From Ligula intestinalis (Eukaryota; Platyhelminthes; Cestoda; Diphyllobothriidea; Diphyllobothriidae), in assembly GCA_036362985.1 (NCBI GenBank), contig JAYGXS010000004.1, forward strand, positions 46,652,189 to 46,716,188: a stretch of 64,000 nucleotides of DNA, in the 5' to 3' direction. A program made the position numbers and the translations under genes. Shown piece after piece: positions 23,680 through 35,900 of the stretch (positions are counted from its first letter, which is position 1; each line of letters begins with the position of its first letter). The notes beneath the pieces were generated by a model. The model saw only the letters and a list, made by a program, of their open reading frames with translations. It searched no databases and was not told the origin of the DNA.

Positions 23680-23905
23680 CCGTCAGCCAATCCTACAGTC
23701 ACCTACGTCAGGAGGGAAGCTGATTGGCCCGATGGAAATAGCTTCAAACGTGTTTGTTACCCTAAATATGTTGTACTAGATACACTCGAAGACTTCTGCT
23801 GTTGCACACTTCTTGTCATGTTCTTCCTTTGGGGACCTACAAAAGGCGTTATTGGGCGGTGATATCTCGGCCTGGGCTACCGTTACAACAAAAACTTTTG
23901 CCGAT
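23680..23905 (+). repeat. Dispersed repeat, about 0.2 kb, copy 1
   Basis: Matches the reverse complement of about 43650-43870: GCCAATCCTACAG/TGACG, GGAGGGAAGCTGATTGGC, GTTGCACACTTCTTGTC and the CTTTGGGGAC block all recur. It is non-coding and unclassified. Confidence 0.7.
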
Positions 23906-23957
23906 GACGTTTAGGGAAATGCATTTCTCTGATGCAAGGAAAGCCGAGTTGACTCAC

Positions 23958-26900
23958 TTTCTCATTGAGCACGATATTTTCATTGGCATTTTTAAGATCT
24001 TTCCTTTTTGAGGCGAGTTCATATTCACCAGGAGGGACACGAAGCGTGAGGTAGGCCATCGAGGAAAACTTCGAACGTGCGTTACTCTACAAATGCAGGA
24101 AACAAATGGTCCGCTGTAGAGGAACCGCCCACAAAATTTTGATCTAGATGCTACTTCGGCATGGGGCAAGGCTTACCCAATTGCGTCCGTTTAGAGCGCG
24201 AACCTCCAGCCGCCTTGTAGTCTCGTCAACGAGCACAGACAACTGTAGGTAGGGATGCCAGTCAAGTAGACGATTTTTCATGTCATCCACCAATCTGCCA
24301 AATTCATAGGATGATCCCGTATTGTTGTTGTCTTTAACTGGGTCTGGCAGGCGTAGACGCTGTACAAGACGCAGACTATTTCCTGGAACAGATATTTAAT
24401 ATTATACTAAAGTCTTACTTGGTGTTTGACTGTCAGGTAATAGCAGATAATCATCGGCCTTCTTGGGTTGCAGGAAATCGTGAAAGACTTCACTCTACAG
24501 ACGAAAAAAAGTCCTGCAAGTTGTAATTGTTGTGAGTGATGTCGAAATAATACAGAAAAGGCCAAGGAAGACCAAATTCATCAGTTCTGCTTATTTATTT
24601 ATTAGTATTCAGCCAAATCCCAACCATGGGCACGGGGACCGGGTCCTGGTTGGTCATTGAACAGTTGACTCAACCACCCAATCAATTCCATCGCGGGCAT
24701 ATGTTCAGAAAGCATGATCAGGAATATTTAAAAGTGGAACTGTAGTGGCTTTGCTCCGGACGCCCGTTACAAAGCTGCACACCCGTGGAATTCTGGTTCT
24801 AAGCCAATCAGAGCCTTCCAAAGCGGCCAATCAATTTCAAGGTCAAACCAGACTTGCTCCCACTCAGGGCACTGCAACGCATTCCCCACTGGCACTCGGA
24901 GCGCCACTCTCGTTTACCTGCTTACCTTTTCCAATTGGTTATCTAATCCTTCTGCAAAGAATACCAGATTTTCTCGGTTGACCTCCAAATTTTCTTCCTA
25001 TTCGGGACTGGACCCGAAAGTCGCAATGACGAAGGTCTCCTCTGCGGTCTTAACTGCCACGACAGAACTGACGCTTAAAGCATCCGGTTGCAGGACAGGG
25101 CATGCTCGTCCTGATTAGTCCGAGAGCTCTGGCGGATAGCAGCCACTGAAAACTGGAACGAAAGTTTTCTATTTATTGTCACTAGCAGCCAGCCATACCC
25201 AGGCCGGGCAGGCCTGAGAGTGTAACTGCAAGGACTAACCGCGAACGATCCTCTTCCTGCAGACAATCGATCGATGAAGCCTCACCCGGGGAGATGCTTT
25301 TCCGCGCATAAGGCTGCATGCATGAGGGTGCTTACCGCAATAATGTCTGGAACCAGAAGCCATCCAAACCACTCCTCCAGTTGTTTTCTCGCTTCCTCCA
25401 AATCAGGATTCGCTGCCCGCATCCTTTCCAGGAAAGGCTCACCATAGGTGGACTGAGAGTGGAAGGGAAAAGTGGATTTGAGTTGTGCGGACAGCCCCTC
25501 CAGCTGCTCCAGCGTTCGTTCCATGCGATAGGTTTGCGGTGGGGAGTCCAGGTGTACGAGGATAGTAAAACATATCTGCGTAGGAAGAGCGGATGAAGAA
25601 TAACAGATGAGAACGTAGTATGTTGCTGATGCAAGCGAACAGGCGAGTACGAAGAAAGAGTTCAGAAGGAGAAGATGCGATCACTGGAGCAAGAAGTCTA
25701 CTAGTCTATCGTTTCGGATTCTCGCTCAAATCCATCGGTGCATGTCTCTGATGATGGCTTCGAGCGATAATCCGAAGTAACAGATCAATAAACCTTTTGC
25801 TCCAGCGATCGCATCGTCTTCGGAACATAATAGGTCTCTATTCCAAGATTTAACAGAAAGTGGCTGTACTGGACACGACTGTCAAGTAACGTGACAGCGT
25901 AAGTAAGAAACGGTCTGTTGGATACCGACGACAGATGACGCAACTTAAGAAAAAAAAGATTTTCTGAAAGGTTATTTCTGTTACGAAGGGCTATCTACTT
26001 ACTGTTGTAACATGTACAAGTATGCACCATAATCTCAAAGAGCTCCATTCATGAGAGGATGCTAGTTCTATGACGTGGCCGCCCGCACAAATGGCATTCG
26101 TATGCATTTTTTGGGGAACACGGACAAAATATATTCGTTAAGTCTTTTTTTGCCACAAAAAATTGCTTCTTCAAGTAGAGGAAAGGGTAAGTGAAGGCCC
26201 TGAGCATCACAGAAAACAGATGACACAGGATGCTAACAGCAACACTCTGAGACTCAACAGAGAGGTCTTCGTTGATTTTCGCTTGGTAGGATTAGAAAAA
26301 AGAATGAAGGACTTTGAACGTTAAGCAGAAAAAATCGTGCGTGTGCAATATTAAAGACCAGAAATTTTTACTTTGTTAAGGAGCAGGCCGACCGTAGACC
26401 CTGCTTCTAGCGCAACCTTAACTCATACGATAACGTCTTAGTTTTGTGGACTGACCTATGCAGGTAGCTCAGATGTCTGTAGGTGGGAAAGACCTTCCAC
26501 GAGGACAAATTAACCACAGCTGATTTTGTAAATAGCCTTTGAATTCGGAGAGCGACTAATCTGGCGCTTAACGACGAACACCACAAACAGGAAATTCGTA
26601 ATTTATACCATGAAGAATTCCTTTGGCTGCAACGGCATTCACTGAGAACAATGCAGGCCATAACTTTAAGCCATAGAGCAACTTTTCATCGCTCCACAGC
26701 GATATGAATCTAGCATAGTTCACGAACAACATCTTACTTTTAAACAACAGTCAACTTCTTCAACTGTGGTCCCGAATGGAGTTTTATTCCTCTTGACAGC
26801 CCCAAACAAAAATATTTTAGGCTAGTTAAAAGAAAGTTGCCTGACAGACTTATTAGTTAATAAAGTGAAAATACCAGTTCAGAAAACCGGTTGAGAAGAA

Positions 26901-29900
26901 GGACACATAATAGTTGGAATAAGATTGACTGAATTCGACTGAAGTTCCGAATTTAAACCCGAATTCATCATCAGGGGCAACACAAGAGAAAGATTTCATT
27001 TTTGATAAGGAGTGCGCGTTAGAATCCGAAGCATCAGGTATATAAAATCTATTTTTCAAGGAAAAAGCGTTCTTTGGAAAAATGAGGAAAGAAAAAAGAA
27101 GGAAAAAGATGTTTCTAGACAAAAAATGGAAGACTATTTCTCAGCCAGCTGTTACAAACCAACAGTCTGTAGCAGAAGTTGTGAATCTGTCTTCCAGAGC
27201 CCTTTTCTAATTTTTCCAAAGGACACCGTTACCTTGAAATTACATTTCTTGGGATGCCTGTCTTCCAATTTATACGAAATAAAATCCGTGTTTCAGCGAC
27301 TTTTCCTTCTTCCAGGTAAAACTAAATCGATCTCGAACTCTATCCTCACATACCTTGTCCATACGAATCACCGAGTTCATACTAATAAGGCCTTTCAGGT
27401 TGTCTACCGGACACCAGCTAACTCTTCCAAGGGCCTACACCAACGGGTGCTCGTAACAACCGAAGCAGTAGCTGTACGTTTAGAAAATCCAGTACTGTTG
27501 TCAAAAGATGCTAACAAAAGCCCTTACACTTCCATGGCCGACACCGATGCCAAGTGGCGATCGCATTTCGCCCCCACCGACTAGTGGCAGTCGCTCTCTA
27601 AACATGCCGATTTCGCCTACTTGCGCAGACTGACTAAGTCCGCAGTGGCCAATCGGCACCCCATGTTATTGATTTTTCGAAATGCTCAAACTTTAATTAG
27701 TTTGTAAGCTTTCATTTTCCCTCCAAATGTTTGGCCTGATGAAGAGTTGCCGAAAACATGCGTTTGCCAGAATCTGAGTTTTTAAAAATACATATGCTAG
27801 TGTAGGACTCAATGATTTGATTACGGTACATATATGTTCCGTTGCGTCTTGGAGCTCATTTCGGAGCCCTTGCAGGCAGTCACATAACGGCTTGTGGAAG
27901 ACGTTGACAAAAGGAACCAACAAAACAAAGGAGCACGGAATGTTCATTGCTGGCTTATTAGTCGAAATTAAGCTGTCATTAGCAATCACAGACGTGGAGC
28001 ACCGGACTGGCTGATGACAGAAGTGGCCATTCCGGTCTTCCTAATCATTATCGGTTCCACTTCCTAAATCGATATACATTCAAAGATAACGATAGAGCCG
28101 TATTAGCGAGCATGCTCAAAGTAGATCCCTTATTTCATCCTCCTAGATCCCTAGCACTTCCCAAGTAGGCAAAGCCACCAGGTGTAAAGATGTCAGTGTG
28201 CATAACGCAGAGTTTCTCATTCAAAAGTCATTGAAACGTACCGAGGAATGGGTCTGTTCTACGGCCCGAACAGCCTCTTCAACAACAAATCGATTTATTT
28301 TCCAGGATCTGGTGTCCAATGCAGAACCATTAGTAGAAACAATATCGTCAACTCTATAGAAAGTAAATAAATAACGCATTGGCTGTTGATACAAAGAAAT
28401 AATTTAGTACAACAGATTAACAGATATTTTACCTTCTACAAAACACCAAACTAAAACGGAGTGATTAAATTTCTCCCAAGGCGGTCCACTGAACAAAAGT
28501 CTTTCACAAAAACGATGGGCATTCAAGACGTAAGGCAAAACAAAGCAGCGCAATCGTCAATTGAACGCCAAATTCAATAGTGTGAAGCGGAAGGAAACAT
28601 AAGCGCCTAGACTACAGTTTTTAGATAAACGGTACTTAATAGATTGAAGAAGCTGAAGGATTCCATGCTGCTACCCAACGCAGCAGTTCCAGAGCATAAC
28701 TATAGTGAAGCCAGGAAGGCTTGGACGATGAGGGAGCAGTGTGGGCATTAAGTTACACGTACCCATTGAAGACAAAAAGGCGAAAAAGCATGCACCACAG
28801 TCGTCTGGTCAGTGACAAAATAAGCCACTGCTGCGCACTTTTTAGTTTTGTGGAGCTCATAATAAGGAACGCTGCAACTGTATCAAGATGGGAGCTACTT
28901 AACCTCCCTTTAGGGTAAGCAGGTGTCCAGCATTACCCTTGAAGACACGGTGGCAGGAGCCGTTCCTGCGGGTGAAGACACGAGCCAACTAAACAGTGGG
29001 TATAAAGTGTCGGAATAGCTTGAAACAGACAAATGTTCCCGACAAGGACCTGGACATTTAGGGATATACAGTAGACGCCGTTGATTATGCAATATTTCGA
29101 TATATGCGAAAGACTAATATTCTTTCGCTAATCGGAATTGACTCCAGTTGTGATATTGATTATTGTGTTGTGTATTCTGAAGTCATTTCAGTCAGGCTAG
29201 GAAGCCGGCTTTTTAACGAGCTTCGTTCCGACTCCTAGCAAAACATATATGCATTGTAAAAACTGACTGCTTTAGTAGCTTGCCTTTTTATCATTGATTT
29301 TGACTGCCTTTATAAATTCAAATATATTTTATGGAAAACATGCACGAGAAAATTATTTTTTTTGTACATGTTTGATAGAAAATCACGCGTCCTTTAAATT
29401 TTATACTCAAAGAAAGAAAAGCTTTCGGTTTTAAAATAGTTGCCAAATTGTCGAACAATTTTCTAAACGAGTGAATGCTATACACGGATTCAAATGCGTA
29501 CTCTGTGCATCCTGTTTAAGGAAATGCACAGTTTCGCCTACAGTTTGAGGAAGACGTCACCTAGAAGCCATCAAATACTGAAATAGATTTAGAATATCTT
29601 TTATGCAGTATAGGCAGCACTAATAAATTGACGGATACGATTTATTATGGATGAAGACCTAAAAATCGTAAAAAAGCTCATAATTAGCAACTAATTTAAA
29701 ACCGAAAGCTATAATTTCTTTGAGTATAAAATTTAAAGAACGCGTAATTTTCTATCAAAAAAGTACAAAAAATAATTTTCTCGGGCATGTTTTCCATAAA
29801 TAAATTTGAATTTATAAAGGCAGTCAAAATCAATGATAAAAAGGCATACTAGTAAAGCAGTCAGTTTTTACAATTGATACGTTTTGCTAGGAGTCGCAAA

Positions 29901-32900
29901 GAAGCTCGTTAAAAAGCCGGCCTACTATCCTGACTGAAATAACTTCAGAGTACACTACACAATAATCAGTATCACAACTGGAGTCAATTCCGATTAGCGA
30001 AAGAGTATAAGTCTTTCACATATGTCGAAATATTGCATGATCAACGGCGTCTTCTGTATATATCGGCGTCGTCTGCAGAACTAACCAAACTCAAATTCGA
30101 GACCTTTCAAAGTTACAGAGGCGTAGGGGCAATTGTTATATCAAAGGAGCAAGTACAGTATGCACGAGACTGGCAACACACAAGCAAAGTAGTCCCAAAC
30201 TGCGCCAGACACTATTGCTTTATCAGCTATTAATAGAGTGGTTCTGGCAGATTCGAATAATTCACTTGACCCAATTGTGACAAAATCTCGGTGGCCTCTA
30301 CTGTGTATACCCGCCCGTAGTGTCAGGACACGATGCGCGCGTCAAGTGCCGGTTAAGGTCATGGACACGCGTGCACCCATTCACGCCTGGCCAGCGGATT
30401 CATTCCTGTTTTTTTTCCCGACAGGCTATCTTTCAGCCTCTTACGTTTAAGCCACGTCATAAAGCCCTTTCGTAAAGGTGACTCTTCATTTGAACTGTGC
30501 CTTCGTCCTCACGTCCTGCCTACAGGCAATCCTCTGTTTTGCCTACATGACATTCCTCCTGCCAACAAACTACCTTCCGTTTTCAATACATGACAGCCTC
30601 AGTGGGATTTGAATCAGCGACAACAAGGGGAAGGCTTTAGCACAGCTAACGCTCTTGCCACCTGAGCTAGTGAGACTGTAGCGGGTCGTGCCTGCCTGAC
30701 TAGCTCGCGTCGAAGTGCACTTTCCCAAACGCTCACCGATGTGCTTTCTCGACGTCTCGATCAACCAATCATAGTTCTCGCATCTATGAGGCGACGAATG
30801 AGGAGCTTGCACGCGTGCCCGACGCAAGTTGCCTCTCTGCCCAAAATCTCCAGGTTGACCTACCCAATGAAAGATCTCCCTCTATCTGTCCTCTGGCCCG
30901 ACTACTCTAAGACCTCACTTGGGCCCGGTAAACATACTGATCGGACGTATCTCTCCCAAGTCAATCTATTCTCCTCTTCCGTTGTGTACAAAATAAACTC
31001 TTCCATCTACTCTGGCCTTCACCGACTTCTCTCCTCAGCACTAAGTAACCATGGTCTGAAGATCGCAGTTGCACGGTTAGACTCTCTTAACCCCCTGCGA
31101 CAAGACTCCACCAGGAGCAGCGAGTTTAGTTACACGGGATAAGTTGTTTATTATTTCATCTGCTCACGCTGCTCAGTGTTTCAACCTTCCATTTCTGTTT
31201 TTTCTTTGTGACCAACATCTACTCGGGTCTTAGCCCGTATCATATGCATGCACTTATTTCAACCTTTTCTCAGTAGCTGGACATACATACTGAAACTTCA
31301 CACAGTACGTTGATTAGTTTGGATGAAACTTCACCTTGTGAAATAAAAACGCCATTTTAAGCGGCGGAATCAAAAGCATTCGCAACGTAAACATTTTCCT
31401 GATTAACTCAGATCCTAACAGTAAAAAACAATCCCTATCGAAAAGGACTTCATGGTCTTTAACAGTCTGCCACTGCCTTAGAAATCAAAATCAATCCTCA
31501 CTGTTTCTGTATTTAAAATCAGAGGTATTTGTAAATCCTGTCTTGTGGCTGAGTTTTAGATTTACCGAGTTTTTGCTGTTACTGCCCAAAAACAGATGGT
31601 TTGTAAAAAACTATTTTTCCAAGAGTTCATACTGCAGATTAATAATTTCAAGAAGAGGTCTGTTTTCAAACAGCAACATGGAGAACAAAAATGAAAAAAA
31701 AACGATTGTTTAAATAAAAAGGAGGGATAGGATAAGCAAAAGCGGTTAGCAAACCTTAGTCATTCGCCCTCTTTCCTCACCAAAAAGTTTTGCCTCCTGT
31801 GCTCAACTCAGTCGTCGTTAGAAATCCAGTAAACTTTCCACTCTGAACTTAAGGTAACAGAAACCTAAACTGTTGAAATGCGGTACCCCAATTCATCCCA
31901 AGTCCGGCCCAGTTGACACAATGGACTAAATACCACGAACAGCAAAATTTCCCAGGTTGAGCAGAAAACCTTCGAGTACCTGAGGTAGGTTTTGAGGGTT
32001 ATCTTTAAATTATATGCTTATAGGCCATCAGATGTTTTACCATGATTCGTTTTGACAGCTGTTAGCCATTTTCTGACAAGTGAGGAGTTCCGTAACCGAT
32101 CGGTAAACCTTCATTCACCAAGGTGAATATTCCCGATCGAAACTAGCGAGGCCATGGCTTAATGAGTTGAAGCGTTGACATTGTGATCAACAAGTCGCGG
32201 ATTCCCGCCTCGGGAAGTGAATCACCTGGGTTTGGCTATGAATAGCTAATAAACTTGAAATGGCCATTTCAGTCTCCCTTGCCTTTGTCGGCAATGCTAG
32301 TCTACGTAAGTACTAGCCACCGTAAATTTACTGACAAATGAGTCCCATAACCGTTATCAGTAAGGGTTCATCTGTCAAGTTTTCTGACAATTAGCGCGAA
32401 CTCGAAATGCCCCCTCCCCCCACCACGAACAAGCAAACATGGATTTAAAAGCGTTTTAGGTAGTCAGAGCAGTCTATAATGAGAGCTATAACTTACACCA
32501 AGTAGGGTACATCGGCATCGGGGGGTTGCAGGAGGCATTCGGTTTGTGGCCCGAGATTTTGGACTGCAGTTCTCATGTACACACGTCCAGGGCCTGCGGT
32601 CGAGGGCAGCCCTCCATCGATGCGATTCGGAGAGAATCTTCGCTGAGCCCAACTGTGCATGAAGAAGTTTATCTGTGTGGTCATAGTCGTCTTACTTTGA
32701 CGAATTAAGCTACAAATTAGAAAGGGTAAAGAGTGGTAAAGTGATAAGAAATCTGGGTATGGATTCCTTGTAGGGTGTTCGAACGGTCCTTATGTATTAT
32801 AGAGACCTATTTAACTGTTTTAAGTAGGTAAATTACCCACAATCTTGCAGTTTTCTACACGCCGTCCTACGATCCAGCAGGAATTTGATGATGGCATTGA

Positions 32901-35900
32901 ACTGCAGAGTGGTCCTCCCAAGGTCACCGCATACCATAACCGCTTTAATCAGTATACTAAGCGAAATTAGCCCTTTAAATTAACCACGGGAATAACCGCT
33001 TACTTACAAATGTTAAGTAGGGTGATTTCCACAATCTTCCAACTTTTGTACTGCGTTAACCTTTTATCTAGTTGGTGTTGGTGGTTCCACTAGAAAATGT
33101 ACCTCAATGACCTCGCCCGAGGTTTGATCACACTACCCCTGCATACACGCGTTCGCCGTTAATCGGGCGGGGGGTTAGCGATGTTATTAAAACCTATTCA
33201 CGCGTTCGCCGTTGGTCGGGCGGGGGGTTAGCGATGATATTAAAGCCTATTTCAGTGTCTTCTCCCAAGGTTTGAGTACACGACCCAACTTGTCCTCGTA
33301 ACTTTTTTATTTTACCGAAATATTGCGATCTAATTTGTTTCCTGACATGCCCCGCCCGTCCTCTCCCCGAACAGCAGGTGCCCATGAGCCTGAGGGGCGC
33401 GCTTCACACATTCCTCAGGCTGCCCCAAAAAGAATCCCTACTGAAATCTGTAGTCACTATCTTCCTCAAAATAACTTAATATTTTCTTCCGTAGTAAAAT
33501 TTGCGGTACCTTCACGAGCGAGGTACCAAACCCCTCGAAGAAGGATTAGCTAAAGCGGGTTTGGTATGCATCAGGGTAATAAAACTCTTGTTCCAGTGGT
33601 CACATCTCCTTCTTCTGAACTGCTTCCTGGAACTCGCATATTCACTTCTATCAGGAATCACATCACTCCATGCACATTAGTGTAACAATTGTGGATAAAG
33701 AATCGTTTTCAATCAACCAGATTAAGCAAACTGGAGAGTAGTTTAAAGTACGTTATTATCTAGCATACTTGGTGAGCAGTATGAAGCAACTGGAATCTCA
33801 AAATGTTTCAAAAATATTTTCCAAACGCATAGAAATATTCGTAGTTGAATAAATTTAGAAAAATGAGGAACCACGTTCCTTAAAGAAGATAAAATGTCCT
33901 AAAAATTAACATAATAAGTGTGAAAATGGGTCGGACTGGAGAAGGTGGCAACCAGTCGATACGAAAACTACCCTCAAGGCTAGGCATGCATTATGAATGG
34001 AGTGAGACTAAATCCCCTCCTTTGGCTCATTCAGATAACCCATACGTATACTCAACTTTGATGGCAACGAAGTTATTGCAGGTTGAGACCATCTTCTGGG
34101 GCAAAAACTTCTCGATTCGTGCTTACCGAATGAATAAGGTGCGGGGAAGGGGAGGGAGAAATTGGTGATTGCTGCCTCAATCGTCATTTTTACTGCCTTC
34201 TGCAGTTACTGGCGGCAGTGCTAAGTTAAACAGACGATTAGCTCATTCAGCGCAGAAAGTACAGCTAAAAGTCCAAATTCGGTCATGCCATTTCATGGGG
34301 CCAACTGCGCCGTGACAAAAGAAGTTAAAACATCTTATTTCCGAAGTCCTCATGATTTCCCATGTGAATTTACGGAGGACACTCATGTCAACGGACTTAT
34401 TGAATTTCAGGCAGTCTGGTTTAGATACTATAGGAACCACTTGGAAAAAAGACAGAACTATGAAGCCCTCTCAAGTTCCGGTGCAAATATGCTCTAAAAA
34501 TCTATCAAGAAAGAAAAGGAGGATCCTAGGGGCCAGACCTCCATCTTATCGCAAATACTCCAGAGTGATTATCTTGCAGTGGCTCACAACAACAAAACCA
34601 TACATATGCTGTGAGGTCATCAATCGAGGGCAGACGCTGACTTCAGAATTATTGTGAAATGCTCTTTTCAAATTTGTAGAACAAATTTGAAGCAGGTGAC
34701 AACGGCAGAGTTTATTTGTTCAAATAAATTTTGAGAGAGCTAATCAGCCACTTCCTATCTATGCATGAATACAGAAGCAATTGGAGGACATATCACTTCG
34801 AATTTCCACAGAATCGATAATTGCAAGGTCATTGTAACGTGACGCATGGTGAGTAGCAATTTCAACTTTAAACTTGGGAAGAAAAGTAGGGAGGGGAATT
34901 AAAAGGAATGAAAGTGTGGTATGCATTTACCAGGTCAAATGAAGATTAACCACATGGTCTACTCGATTACACAGGTCGGGTTTCTCCCACCGAATGAAGG
35001 TTGCTTCCATGTAACACAGGGTCCGGTTTGTTCGTACTCGAACAAGAACTCGGAAAGATGTGTTGGTGTTAACGGAGTGACCACTGTCTAGCAAGTATTT
35101 TGCACTGGAAAACCGTGGTACTTTGTTTTCTTGTTCTAAAAGCCAAGCAGGCAAATGCTCAACAGCCCTGGTCGCCAATTGCCTTTGCATACGGCCAATG
35201 TACTTGCATCCGCAAGTGCAGGTGAATTCATGGACGCAGTTTGGGATCACATGCAAAGGCAAGGCTTTCTTTAACCGGTTGACTGGAAGGCTTTTAGTTG
35301 GAATGGAAAACACAAGTTCGGCCGCACCGTGTGCTCTTAAAGGGTGAAGATATTAAAACGGTTTTTTTTTCAGAACCAACTGGTCCATAGATTTCGGCCG
35401 TAAGGGGCTGCTGTATCTTTGAATGAAACGTGGGAGTAGCCACACTTAAGTAGGGTCTCTTTTATGCAGAGAATCTCTGCCGGTAGGATCTTACATGAGT
35501 AAATATTCCTGGCCCTCTGGAAAAGTGTAAGTACTAGAGTTCGTTTCCACTCTGTAGGCACGAAGCTGGTAAAATGTAGGTATTGGCCTTTCCAGGTAGT
35601 CTTGAGGAACACAGTGCGCCTTATTGAACCATAATGCTCTCTGAGCAGGAGGACGTCTAGGAAGGACAACTTGTTGTTGTGCTCCATCTCTATCGTGAAC
35701 TTAATTTTCGGATGCAATGTATTCATAAAAGTAAGAAGATTTTCAGCATCTTTTTTTGGTATCAACAATAGTGAATATAACAGCCACGTATCGTCTGTAT
35801 ACTGTTATCTTATTAAGTTGCGATGAGACCTTTTCTTCTAAGTGACCAATAAAGATGTCTGCGAAGGAAGGCCTGAGTGGACTCCCATTTCCACTTCATC

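Noticed and set aside
30741..31142. Plus-strand 133-codon frame
   Set aside because: No recognisable domain, and the start lies next to a SINE head on the other strand.
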